This document shows, piece by piece, positions 1 through 8,418 of a stretch of 52,939 nt of DNA. The translations under genes and the position numbers were made by a program. The notes below the pieces were generated by a model that worked only from the letters and a program-made list of their open reading frames with translations, did not search any database and had not been told where the DNA came from. Positions within the stretch are counted from its first letter, which is position 1, and each line of letters starts with the position of its first letter. Location of the stretch: NCBI GenBank assembly GCA_903861045.1, contig CAIOST010000030.1, forward strand, positions 1-52,939, in the 5' to 3' direction. This DNA comes from an uncultured bacterium. GTDB taxonomy: Bacteria > Verrucomicrobiota > Kiritimatiellia > RFP12 > CAIWXQ01.

Positions 1-1
1 G

Positions 2-562
2 CGGGATGAGACACAGGAAACGACGCTGTTCGGGACCTTGACCGACGGGGCCGGGGTGATCCTGGAGCAGGCGCCGGGCACGCGCATGTTCCGCTTCGTG
101 GCCGAGATCGGCCGCTTACTCCCCCTGCACACCGCGGCGCCATGCAAGGCGATGCTGGCATGGCTCCCCGCCGCGGAGCAGCTGCGCCGGGTCGAGAAGA
201 TGGCGTTCCCGCGTTTCACGGATCGCACCCTGACAAGCCGGAAGGCCTACCTGGCGGAACTGGCGGCGGTGCGGCAGGCCGGCTATGCCGCCGACCGCGA
301 AGAGGAGATCACGGGGGTGTACTGCATCGGCGCGCCGGTCTTCAACCGGCAGGGCTACCCCGTCGCCTCGCTCTGGATCACTGGCCAAGCCGAGCACCTG
401 GGCGGCCCGCACGAAGCGGCGCTGGCCGCCGCCGTACGCCGCCACGCCGACCACATTTCTGAGCAGCAGGGTTTTCATCCGGCGAGCCCGCCAAACGTCA
501 AGGTCGCAACGGCGTCACCGCGTCACCGGGACACCGGGTCAAAATGTGTTGCGAGCCGCTAA
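2..562 (+). CDS. IclR-family transcriptional regulator, 3' part only
   Basis: The reading frame is open through the left edge, so the N-terminal winged helix lies outside the window. What remains matches the IclR effector-binding domain: a segment reading LPLHTAAPCKAMLAW, then a long helix with RxxG-YAxDREE, then the GVYCIGAPVF strand that lines the ligand pocket in this family. The last 30 or so residues after the final helix (GFHPASPPN onward) are low-complexity and are probably read-through past the normal domain end. It ends only 22 bases before the heme-protein operon on the same strand, so it may regulate that operon. The family call is solid; the target is inferred. Confidence 0.8.
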   Translation, partial: RDETQETTLFGTLTDGAGVILEQAPGTRMFRFVAEIGRLLPLHTAAPCKAMLAWLPAAEQLRRVEKMAFPRFTDRTLTSRKAYLAELAAVRQAGYAADREEEITGVYCIGAPVFNRQGYPVASLWITGQAEHLGGPHEAALAAAVRRHADHISEQQGFHPASPPNVKVATASPRHRDTGSKCVASR

Positions 563-584
563 CAAGCAGGAGATACACGCGCCT

Positions 585-3500
585 ATGAAGACCGCATTCC
601 TTCTCACCGCCCTGTGTCTGACTACACTCACCTCTGCGCTTATCGGCGCGGAGCCCGCCGCTGCGCCGGCCGCCAAGCCCGCCGCTGAGCCACGACTGGA
701 ATGGGGCCCCTGGTATACGATCGGGCCTTTCGGCAACAAGAATCGAGCCGGGTTCGACACAGCGTATCCGCCGGAAAAGGGCGTGGACTTCAGCGCTGCG
801 TGCACCGGCCTGAACAATCAGGTCGTCTCCTGGAAACCCCAGCCCGGGTTTTCCGACGGGAAGGACATCGACCTGCTGCCGCATTTCTCGCCCAACACGG
901 ATGTCGCCGTCTACCTGGCCCGCCGCGTGACCGCCTCGGAGGAATGCAAGATCCGCGCGATCATGGGGAGTGATGACACCCTGACGGTCTGGCTCAACGG
1001 CCAACAGTGCCTGTCTAAAAATGTGCTGCGCCCATGCCAGCTTGGCGATGAGTGCATCCGCCTGCCGCTGCGTAAGGGGGAAAATACGATCCTGCTCAAA
1101 GTGTGCCAGGGGGTCATGGGTTTTGGCTTCGCCTTCCAGCCCACAGAAGACGGCCCCATCACCACGGAGAGCCCCGAGGTCAAGGCGCAGTTTGACACGC
1201 TGGAAGCCATACGGACCGGCAAGCGCCCCTCGAGCCGGTTTGCCAAGCCGGAGCTGACGCATCGCGCCGAATCCCTGATTCAAGCCACGGACCGCGACCC
1301 CGTGGACATTGTCCTGCGCCGGACCGCCGCCCTGCTCAAGGATCTACGACGCTTGCCCGGCACGCGTGATCTCTCGGCCGAGGCCGCGGCGCTGGCCGAA
1401 CTGCAGAAGGAGAACGAACGTGTCGCCGTGGCCAACACGCCGTCCCGGCGAATCCTGCACGCCAGGTGCTGCGAATTGCGCCGGACCCTTGCGTTCGCCA
1501 ACCCACTGCTGGATTTCGACAAGATCGTCTTCATCACGCACAAGAAGAACCCCCTCGGCGAGGGCAGCGGTGACCACATGGCCGGCCAGTACTACGGCAT
1601 CCACACGACCCGCGGCGAGGGGCTGTTTGTCCTGACCAATGCCTTCGGCGCCACGCCCGGGGCGAAAAACCTGCTGACGGACGCCGTCTGCCAGAACGGC
1701 CGCTTTGCGGGCTCCAAGCTGCCCGACGGCGCGTACCTGTCGCCGGACCTGTCATTTGACGGCAAGAACATCCTGTTTGCCTACACGGAGGCGGAAGGCT
1801 ATCTGCCAAAGGTCAGAGCCCCGGAGGATACCGCAGGCACATACAGCTACAGCGGCATCCAGTGCTCCTTCACGGAGAAGAACTCCTGGCATCTCTTCCG
1901 TGTTAGTGCCGATGGCACGGACCTGCGCAACGTGACCGACGGACCGTGGAACGACTTCGATCCGTGCTGGATGCCCAACGGCAGGATCGCCTTCATCTCC
2001 GACCGGCGGGGCGGCTTCGGACGGTGCCATCTTTCGTCGAAAGGCGGTGCGCCCTGGTTCACCTATACGCTGCACGCGGTGGATGCGGACGGCCGGAACA
2101 TGGTGCGCCTAAGCCACCACGAGACCTGCGAATGGCAGCCGAGCATCACCCACGAGGGGCTGCTTGTCTACACCCGCTGGGACTACATTGACCGCGGGTT
2201 CTTCCAGGCCCACCATCCGTGGACCACCACGCCCGACGGCCGCAATGCCATGGCGCTGCACGGCAACTACCCGAAGAATTATCAAGACCGGACGTGCATG
2301 GAGATGGACATCCGCAGTATCCCGAACTCCAAACGGCTCGTGGCCACGGCTGCCGCGCATCACGGACAGACCTACGGCTCGATCGTGCTGGTTGACCCGC
2401 AGGTCGAGGACGACGATGCCATGGCGCCGGTGCGACTGGTCACGCCCGAGGAGCGCTTCCCCGAGTCGGAATACGGCTATTACTGTCGCGAAGCAGCCTA
2501 TGGCACGCCGTGGCCGCTCAGCGAGGACTATTACCTGTGCGTGTATGGCTATCCGTCCGGCCGCACCTATCGCGAACCGAATGGAAAGGATGGGGAAGAC
2601 GTCGAGAACTACGGCATCTATCTCCTCGACAGCTTTGGCAACAAGGAACTGCTGTATCGGGACCCCAAGATCGCCTGCCTGAGTCCGATTCCCCTGAAGG
2701 CGCGGCCGACACCGCCGGTGATTGCCGAGCAGGTCAAGCCGTATCCCGTCAATCCCAACCAACGGCGGCTGAATCTGGATCGCACCAACAGCATTATGGC
2801 GGAGGGCGTGGCCGAGCAGAAGAAGTACGCCGCCAGCCTGGACAAGACGCCGGGAATCGTCTCCATCGCCAACGTCTATGAAAGCCGGCACCCCTGGCCG
2901 AAAGACACCCGCCTCACGGCCTTGCGCATCGTCCAGATCCTTCCCAAGAGCGCGCCCGGCCGCGACAATCCGAAGATCGGCTATGGCCAGGAGAAGAACG
3001 CCCGCGCGGTCCTCGGCACCGTACCCGTGGAAGCGGATGGCAGCGTCCACTTCAAATTGCCGCCGTATATACCGGTTTACTTCCAGGTCTTGAACGAGCA
3101 GGGCTTGGCCGTACAGTCCCTGCGCTCGGAAATCTATGTCGCGCCGCAGGAACGCCTCTCCTGCGTGGGGTGCCATGAGCAGCGGCACCGGGCGCCACCG
3201 GCAAAGACGGAGATCCCGCTGGCCATGCGGCGCGAACCGTCGACCATCCAGCCCGAACTGGAAGGGTCCAAACCGTTCAATTTCACGCGTCTGGTGCAGC
3301 CGGTGCTCGATGCCAAGTGCGCGGCGTGTCATTCAAAAGAGTCCAAGGCGCCGGCCCTGAGCAGCAAAATCTCGGACAAGCCGCAGGTACGCTCGGACAA
3401 CTCCTCGTCCCTCACGGGCTGGACAGAGTCCTACCTCAATCTCAGACCCTACGCCTTCTACTACGACAACGGCGGATTCACCGAATCCAAGACCTACCCC

Positions 3501-3689
3501 GGCAAGTTCGGCGCGCTGGCCTCGCGGTTGTACGGCCTGCTCCAGAAAGGCCATCACGACGTGAAGCTGACGCCGGAGGAGCTGCGGCGGATCACCCTGT
3601 GGCTGGACTGCAACTCGGACTTCTACGGCGCCTACTATAACATCGAAGCGCAAGCGCGCGGCGAGATCGTGGAACCGATCCTGGAGTAG
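585..3689 (+). CDS. Secreted HzsA-like protein: propeller with two c-type heme sites
   Basis: A 1034-residue exported protein. The start is the ATG after AGGAGA, followed by a signal peptide ending near ALIGAEPAAA. Residues about 45-230 look like a beta-sandwich (GSDDTLTVWLNG and GENTILLKV are typical of carbohydrate-binding or PA14-like folds). The middle holds PD40/WD40-like propeller blades (for example MPNGRIAFISDRRGG). The C-terminal third carries two CxxCH heme motifs, at C860-H864 and C912-H916. This architecture matches the HzsA-related proteins (hydrazine synthase alpha subunit family) that are widespread in Planctomycetes and Lentisphaerae. It is unlikely to be a true hydrazine synthase because no beta or gamma subunit genes accompany it. 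It is followed after 3 bases by the next gene. The substrate is unknown. Confidence 0.85.
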   Translation: MKTAFLLTALCLTTLTSALIGAEPAAAPAAKPAAEPRLEWGPWYTIGPFGNKNRAGFDTAYPPEKGVDFSAACTGLNNQVVSWKPQPGFSDGKDIDLLPHFSPNTDVAVYLARRVTASEECKIRAIMGSDDTLTVWLNGQQCLSKNVLRPCQLGDECIRLPLRKGENTILLKVCQGVMGFGFAFQPTEDGPITTESPEVKAQFDTLEAIRTGKRPSSRFAKPELTHRAESLIQATDRDPVDIVLRRTAALLKDLRRLPGTRDLSAEAAALAELQKENERVAVANTPSRRILHARCCELRRTLAFANPLLDFDKIVFITHKKNPLGEGSGDHMAGQYYGIHTTRGEGLFVLTNAFGATPGAKNLLTDAVCQNGRFAGSKLPDGAYLSPDLSFDGKNILFAYTEAEGYLPKVRAPEDTAGTYSYSGIQCSFTEKNSWHLFRVSADGTDLRNVTDGPWNDFDPCWMPNGRIAFISDRRGGFGRCHLSSKGGAPWFTYTLHAVDADGRNMVRLSHHETCEWQPSITHEGLLVYTRWDYIDRGFFQAHHPWTTTPDGRNAMALHGNYPKNYQDRTCMEMDIRSIPNSKRLVATAAAHHGQTYGSIVLVDPQVEDDDAMAPVRLVTPEERFPESEYGYYCREAAYGTPWPLSEDYYLCVYGYPSGRTYREPNGKDGEDVENYGIYLLDSFGNKELLYRDPKIACLSPIPLKARPTPPVIAEQVKPYPVNPNQRRLNLDRTNSIMAEGVAEQKKYAASLDKTPGIVSIANVYESRHPWPKDTRLTALRIVQILPKSAPGRDNPKIGYGQEKNARAVLGTVPVEADGSVHFKLPPYIPVYFQVLNEQGLAVQSLRSEIYVAPQERLSCVGCHEQRHRAPPAKTEIPLAMRREPSTIQPELEGSKPFNFTRLVQPVLDAKCAACHSKESKAPALSSKISDKPQVRSDNSSSLTGWTESYLNLRPYAFYYDNGGFTESKTYPGKFGALASRLYGLLQKGHHDVKLTPEELRRITLWLDCNSDFYGAYYNIEAQARGEIVEPILE

Positions 3690-3692
3690 TTC

Positions 3693-4073
3693 ATGAAGAG
3701 CACGATGACAACACGTTCAGCAATCAGAGGGTTCATCATGATGGCAACAATCAGTGCGACTTTGACGGCACACGCCGGCGATACCGAGACCGGCGGAAAG
3801 TACGCCTTTGACGGCAAGATCTCGCGCGAGGTGCTGGAGAACTACCTGGCGCGGTCGCTCAACATGCTGGGCCTGAACTGGCTGAGGGACAACGATCCCG
3901 CCGGCTACCTGCAGATGCCAGGGTTTGCATGCGACGGGATCATTCAGCCCGTCGCGGTTGGTGCTGCGACGGTGACCTGTTACCGGGCGAATACCCGCAG
4001 CAAGACCAGCCCGCACGGGTTCAGCCAGGAGGAGACGATCAAGGCCATCTGGAGTGCGGTGCCAGGTAAATAG
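3693..4073 (+). CDS. Small secreted protein, probably an internally deleted remnant
   Basis: A 126-residue protein starting 3 bases after the HzsA-like stop codon. A signal peptide runs to about AHA (residues 26-28); an alternative start at 3738 would shorten it. The segment FDGKISREVLENYL and the tail around QEETIKAIW resemble, from memory, the beginning and end of a larger family of uncharacterised secreted PVC proteins, with the middle missing. If so, this is an in-frame central deletion. Otherwise it is a genuine small exported protein of unknown function. Two cysteines follow the signal peptide. It sits inside the heme/propeller operon. Confidence 0.6.
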   Translation: MKSTMTTRSAIRGFIMMATISATLTAHAGDTETGGKYAFDGKISREVLENYLARSLNMLGLNWLRDNDPAGYLQMPGFACDGIIQPVAVGAATVTCYRANTRSKTSPHGFSQEETIKAIWSAVPGK

Positions 4074-4103
4074 AATGAAACAGTAAACCGGAGACACGAG
4101 CAG

Positions 4104-5033
4104 ATGAGAGCACGAACCATGGTCACCGCCCTGTGGCTGACCACACTGGCCGCTACGGTCACCGCCGCGGATGAAACGCGCACCAACGCGATTACCCACC
4201 GCTTTCTGGCGGTGGATGACGGGACCCTGACGCTGCACTATGTGGACCAGGTCGAGCCTGCAAAGAGCTGGCGCGTCAAGTTTGGCCGCTACTGCATGGA
4301 CATGCAGTTGATCGGCAGCAATCGCGTGGCGCTGGCCGTGGACAGTGGTTACCGCGAGTTCGATCTGGCGGACGGGAAAGAGCGTAAGGTGGTCAAGGGT
4401 CCCGGCGGCCTGATGCACGCAATGGAGCGCCTGCAGGACGGGCGTACCGTGCTGGGTGGCCGTGACATTCCGTCACTGGGGCATGGCGTTATGATCCTCG
4501 ACGCGGCAGACAAGGTCGTGAAACAGTTCACGCTGCCCGGCGTGCAATGGATCCGGCATCTACGCTCCACCGTGCGCGGAACGCTGATCATCGCCGCCGT
4601 CAATACGGTGTTGGAGTGCGATCTGGACGGGAAGATCATCTGGTCGGCCGCCGTGCCCGGCAACAACTTCAAGGCGGTGGAGTTGGACGAGCAGCGCGTG
4701 CTAGTCTCCTGCGGTCCGGGCGGGCGGACGCTGCGCACGCTTGACCACGCAGGCAAGGTGCTGGCAACCCTGGACGGCAAGGATCTGAAGGAGGGTAATT
4801 TCGTGGGTTTCCAGCGCCTGGCCAACGGCAATCTCGTGGTGGCCAACTGGCTGGGCCACGGCTCGGAGCATAACTGGTTGGGGTTGTTTGAGTACGACGC
4901 CGCGGGTGCCGTGGTCTGGAGCTACGGTGTGGAGAAGTCGTCGTTTGTCGAAGTCATCGTGCTGGACGGCCTCGACTTGAAGATGCTCCATGCCCAGCAA
5001 GTCAACGGTGTGTTGCGCACGGTCGGGCCGTGA
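4104..5033 (+). CDS. Secreted beta-propeller protein
   Basis: A 309-residue protein with a signal peptide (cleavage near TVTAADE) and about six to seven repeating blades. Each blade has motifs such as VLECDLDGKIIWS, LRTLDHAGKVLATL and LFEYDAAGAVVWSYG. The alternating D-x-x-G-K turn and W-containing strand are typical of PQQ-like/WD40-like propellers (arylsulfotransferase- or quinoprotein-type). No heme motif or obvious catalytic residues are visible. A GGAGA ribosome-binding site lies about 12 bases before the ATG. Its position between two heme proteins suggests a binding or partner role in the same periplasmic pathway; that is inference. Confidence 0.75.
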   Translation: MRARTMVTALWLTTLAATVTAADETRTNAITHRFLAVDDGTLTLHYVDQVEPAKSWRVKFGRYCMDMQLIGSNRVALAVDSGYREFDLADGKERKVVKGPGGLMHAMERLQDGRTVLGGRDIPSLGHGVMILDAADKVVKQFTLPGVQWIRHLRSTVRGTLIIAAVNTVLECDLDGKIIWSAAVPGNNFKAVELDEQRVLVSCGPGGRTLRTLDHAGKVLATLDGKDLKEGNFVGFQRLANGNLVVANWLGHGSEHNWLGLFEYDAAGAVVWSYGVEKSSFVEVIVLDGLDLKMLHAQQVNGVLRTVGP

Positions 5034-5052
5034 ACGAACGAAGGAGTACAGC

Positions 5053-6876
5053 ATGAATCGAGTGTGTGTTGCGCGTGTCGTTGGTATGTTATGTTTCTTG
5101 TCGGCCAGTTCCATGCTACCGGCCGCGGAAGGGCCGGTTTGCCGCTCCCCCTACGATCTGGCCTACAGCCCGGACGGCAAGCTCCTGGCGGTGTCGGACC
5201 GCACGGCCGGGGCGGCAGTGCTGATCGATCCCGCGCAGAAGAAAGTGGCGCGCGAGGTCAAGCTCAACGGCCGCCCCATGGGCGTGGCGTGGTGCGGCGA
5301 GAAGCTGTACGTGGCGGAATACGATGCGGGCAGCGTGGCAGAGATCGCCGCGGAGTCCGGCAAGGTGCTCCGGCGGCTTCCGGCAGGCCCGAAAGCGCTG
5401 GGCGTAGCCGTGGCGGCGCAGAAGAACCTGCTGCTCGTTACCGACTACGGCCTGCACACCGTCATCGCCGTGGAGCTCGCTACGGGCAAGGAGGTCAAAC
5501 GGATTCCCGCGGTCTATGCGCCCATGTTCCTGGCCGTTACCCCGGACGAGTCGCTGTCCGTGGTCGCCAACTCGATACCGTGCGGGGATGCCACGCAGAC
5601 CACGCAAGCTTGCGCGGTGACCGTGATTGATCTGGCAAAGCTGGAGAAGATCACCGACATTCCCCTCCCCTCCGGCTGCGTAAACCTGCGCGAGATCGCG
5701 ATCTCGCCGGACGGCAAATGGGCCTATGTTGTGCACACCGTGGGCCGGTTCACGCTGCCGACGACGCAGCTGGAGCGCGGGTGGATCAACAGCAACGGCC
5801 TGACGATTCTCGATTTGTCGAACCGCACCTGCCACGCCACGGTGCTGCTGGATCAGATCAGCAGCGGTGCCGCGGATCCGTGGGGTCTCGCGCTGTCGCC
5901 GGGCGGGACCAACGCCTGGATCTCGCTCGCAGGCGCCCATGAGATCGCACAGCTCAATCTCGCCGGCCTGCAGGCGCTGCTCCCCAAAGAGCAAGCCAAG
6001 CGCGAAGCCCTTTCCTACGACCTGGCCGCGCTCTATGCAGGGAAAGTGCTGCAGCGTACCGCACTGCCAGGCAAAGGGCCTCGGGGCGTGGCCGTTGCAC
6101 CCGACGGCACGCAGGTGGCGGTGGCGACGTACTTCTCCGGCCAGGTGGCGCTGCTGGATGCCAGGGGCGCAACGGCCCCGGTGACGATCCCCGTTGGCCC
6201 GCAGCCGGAAGCCAATCCGGCGCGGCGCGGCGAGGAGGCCTTCTACAGCGCGGAGCACTGCTTCCAGGGGTGGCTCAGTTGCGCCACCTGCCACCCCGAC
6301 ACCCGGGCAGACGGCCTCAACTGGGACTTGTTGAATGACGGACTGGGCAATCCCAAGAACGCCAAGTCCATGGTCTGGGCGCCACGGACGCCGCCGGCAA
6401 TGTCTCTGGGAGTTCGTGAGAGCGCCGAGGTAGCCGTGGAGAAGGGGTTCCAGTTCATCCAGTTCAGCATGGCCGGGACACAGACGCTTGCGGATGTGCG
6501 CGCCTACCTACAAAGCCTGGAGCCGGAGCGCAGCCCGTACCTGGTGGACGGCAAGTTGTCGGCCAAGGCTGCAAAAGGCAAGAAGGTGTTCGAGAGCGGC
6601 AAGACGAGCTGCGCCCAGTGCCATCCGGCGCCGTTGTATACGGATATGAAGACGTACGATGTGGGAACGGCCGGCACGCTGGATCGGGAACAGAAGCAGT
6701 TCGATACGCCCACGCTGATCGAACTCTGGCGCACCGCGCCGTTTCTGCACGACGGCAGCGCGCCGACACTGCTGGACTTGCTGACTGCGCACAACCAGGG
6801 GGACGCCCACGGCCAGACCGCGAAGTTGTCCAAGGAGGAGCTCGACGCCCTGGTGGCGTACCTGCTGTCATTATGA
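5053..6876 (+). CDS. YVTN beta-propeller fused to di-heme cytochrome c peroxidase-like domain
   Basis: A 607-residue exported protein; the start is the ATG behind AAGGAG. After a signal peptide (to about LPAAEG), residues 30-390 form a YVTN/NHL-type propeller with repeated YSPDGK, ISPDGKWAY and VAPDGTQVAV blade turns. The C-terminal 200 residues hold two CxxCH heme sites, C410-H414 and C520-H524, with the FLHDGSAPTLLDLL segment typical of the MauG/bacterial cytochrome c peroxidase family. MauG-type enzymes use two hemes for peroxide reduction or for oxidative modification of a partner protein; which applies here cannot be told. The stop overlaps the next start (ATGA), indicating translational coupling. 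Confidence 0.88.
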   Translation: MNRVCVARVVGMLCFLSASSMLPAAEGPVCRSPYDLAYSPDGKLLAVSDRTAGAAVLIDPAQKKVAREVKLNGRPMGVAWCGEKLYVAEYDAGSVAEIAAESGKVLRRLPAGPKALGVAVAAQKNLLLVTDYGLHTVIAVELATGKEVKRIPAVYAPMFLAVTPDESLSVVANSIPCGDATQTTQACAVTVIDLAKLEKITDIPLPSGCVNLREIAISPDGKWAYVVHTVGRFTLPTTQLERGWINSNGLTILDLSNRTCHATVLLDQISSGAADPWGLALSPGGTNAWISLAGAHEIAQLNLAGLQALLPKEQAKREALSYDLAALYAGKVLQRTALPGKGPRGVAVAPDGTQVAVATYFSGQVALLDARGATAPVTIPVGPQPEANPARRGEEAFYSAEHCFQGWLSCATCHPDTRADGLNWDLLNDGLGNPKNAKSMVWAPRTPPAMSLGVRESAEVAVEKGFQFIQFSMAGTQTLADVRAYLQSLEPERSPYLVDGKLSAKAAKGKKVFESGKTSCAQCHPAPLYTDMKTYDVGTAGTLDREQKQFDTPTLIELWRTAPFLHDGSAPTLLDLLTAHNQGDAHGQTAKLSKEELDALVAYLLSL

Positions 6877-7904
6877 ACGAACATCGCCAAGGCACTGGAC
6901 GGTTTTGCGACCTGCCGCTGACGGGGCTGCCGTTTGGCCTCTACCCGGACTCGGCGCTTCCTCCGTATGTCGCGGCAGGCACGTCGCTGCGGCCTATCCT
7001 GCTGGACGGCCGCGTGGTGGGCGCCTGCTATGCCGATGCATACGCGGAGTACGCTTTGCTTGGCGAGCTCCTGCCGCGCGCCATGGGCGCTTCCCGCGAG
7101 GTGCAGGCGCGCTCGGTTTTCGAGCAATGCGAGGCGGCCTTGCAAACCGGCGGCATGGATTTCTCCCACGTGATGCGTACGTGGTTCTACCTGGATGGGT
7201 TGCTCGACTGGTATGACGCCTTCAACGCCGTGCGCACGCAGTTCTTTGAGGAGCGGGGCGTCTTCCGCGGGGTGCTGCCGGCCAGCACCGGCATCGGTCT
7301 TGCCAATCGCCAGAGCGCCGCGCTCGTGATGGGTGCCCTGGCCATCAAGCCCAGGGACGGCCGCGTGCGCATCCAGACCGTGGCCTCGCCGCTGCAGTGT
7401 CCGGCCACCAACTATCGCAGTTCGTTCAGTCGGGCCGTGGAGGTGACGCTGCCCGGCTCCCGGCAGTTGCATATCTCCGGCACGGCAAGCATCGCGCCGG
7501 ACGGCTCGTCCCTCCATACCGGCGACATCGAGGCGCAGCTCGCCAAGACCATGAAGGTGGTCGCGGCGATCCTGCAGTCGCGCGGCATGGAGTGGTCCAA
7601 CACGACGCGCGGCATCGCCTACTACAAGCGGGCGGAGGACGCAGCGACGGTGCGGCACTGCATGCGGGAGTACACGGAGGGAAGCTCTGCCATCGCGCTG
7701 GCACACGCGGATGTCTGCCGTCCGGAACTGCTCTTCGAGCTTGAACTGGACGCTTCCGCTGCTACAACACCTCCGACCCTCGTGCGGGCTACGAGAAAAA
7801 ACACCAGGCCGGCTAATATGCCCAGCATGACCATCCGAGCGAGTTCATCGCGCACAAAACCGGCGGGATCGACGACAAGCCGGTCAACTACCACCTTGAG
7901 GTAA
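6873..7904 (+). CDS. RidA-like (YjgF/YER057c) two-domain protein with aberrant C-terminus
   Basis: The ATG overlaps the stop of the heme-peroxidase gene (ATGA), so translation is probably coupled. Residues 1 to about 290 contain two RidA-like halves. The first is around MRTWFYLDGL and PASTGIG; the second is around ISGTASIAPDG, the QLAKTMKVVAAIL helix and IAYYKRAED. This layout resembles double-RidA proteins and the FkbO/Hyg5-type chorismatase fold. The natural end seems to be near FELELDA at about 7755. The last 50 residues, rich in Ser/Thr/Arg, are read from the antisense strand of a truncated ABC transporter gene, so the gene has lost its own stop codon at a recombination junction. RidA proteins deaminate reactive enamines or imines; the substrate here is unknown. 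Confidence 0.75.
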   Translation: MNEHRQGTGRFCDLPLTGLPFGLYPDSALPPYVAAGTSLRPILLDGRVVGACYADAYAEYALLGELLPRAMGASREVQARSVFEQCEAALQTGGMDFSHVMRTWFYLDGLLDWYDAFNAVRTQFFEERGVFRGVLPASTGIGLANRQSAALVMGALAIKPRDGRVRIQTVASPLQCPATNYRSSFSRAVEVTLPGSRQLHISGTASIAPDGSSLHTGDIEAQLAKTMKVVAAILQSRGMEWSNTTRGIAYYKRAEDAATVRHCMREYTEGSSAIALAHADVCRPELLFELELDASAATTPPTLVRATRKNTRPANMPSMTIRASSSRTKPAGSTTSRSTTTLR

Positions 7905-8071
7905 TTCACGAGCGCCGCCTGCAACACACCATCGACGAGCATCGCCGCCGACATCGCGAGCAGCAACCACCGTGAGCCGTGGGCGTGGTGCCAGCACTCC
8001 CTCAGTATCTGCCGCCGGCTGCGCCGCGACGGCTCCGGCTCCGCACCCTTGTTCGTCTTCCCAGGCTTCAT
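7757..8071 (-). pseudogene. ABC exporter (transmembrane domain), N-terminal fragment
   Basis: On the minus strand a good start (ATG at 8071 behind CAGGGGAA) leads into about 105 residues. A basic N-terminus is followed by two hydrophobic segments (WLLLAMSAAMLVDGVL and MLGILAGLVFFLVA) separated by a loop with YLKVVVDRLV. This is the usual start of an ABC exporter half-transporter. The frame leaves the family at about 7757, exactly where the RidA-like gene of the opposite strand should end, so the remaining roughly 500 residues, including the ATPase domain, are missing. The junction marks a deletion or inversion, or an assembly join. Family assignment rests on topology and is moderately sure. 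Confidence 0.55.
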
Positions 8072-8155
8072 GGACGCATTCCCCTGTTTCAAATTCGATC
8101 AATGAATGAGCAATTGCAGCTCAATCTACGGCATACGCATAACGCTGTCAACCGC

Positions 8156-8240
8156 AGGGCCGACGCATCAAATTTCAGGCACTTTTTCAGGACTGGCTCT
8201 ATTTTCTGGCGCCTGAGAGCGGTGTCACGCTTCGCTTGCC
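8156..8240 (+). repeat. Dispersed ~84-bp repeat, copy A
   Basis: This stretch, upstream of the truncated ABC gene, recurs in inverted orientation at 28369-28452 with roughly 88 percent identity by eye. The shared core includes TTTCAGGCACTTTTTCAGGA and GAGAGCGGTGTC. No reading frame is conserved between the copies, so it looks like a non-coding dispersed repeat. Confidence 0.7.
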
Positions 8241-8289
8241 ACCGCAAAACCTGCCGCGATGCAATGCGCGTGTTAGAACGGTTTGGAGT

Positions 8290-8312
8290 GCGCGACCTTG
8301 GTCGCGCTTTTT
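8290..8312 (+). terminator. Rho-independent terminator
   Basis: A perfect 8-bp stem, GCGCGACC / GGTCGCGC, with a two-base loop is followed by five T residues on the plus strand. No intact plus-strand gene ends just before it: the nearest, the RidA-like gene, is disrupted 400 bases upstream. The terminator is therefore probably left over from a lost plus-strand gene, or it serves the whole heme/propeller operon from a distance. Confidence 0.7.
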
Positions 8313-8418
8313 GCGGGCGGGGCTTGCCACGCCCGGGGAAGCATACACGGCCGGGGATGGCTGATGACAGCGACAGGCATCGTGAGCGGACCGCGTGTGG
8401 CAACTGCTCTTTCTAGGT

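Noticed and set aside
2109-3332. Long open frame on the minus strand
   Set aside because: Antisense shadow of the HzsA-like gene: repetitive His/Arg/Gly-rich translation without domains, as expected in GC-rich DNA.
585-3689. True hydrazine synthase alpha subunit
   Set aside because: The protein shares family features and two CxxCH sites, but no beta/gamma subunit genes or other anammox genes are present, and HzsA-like proteins are common in non-anammox PVC bacteria.
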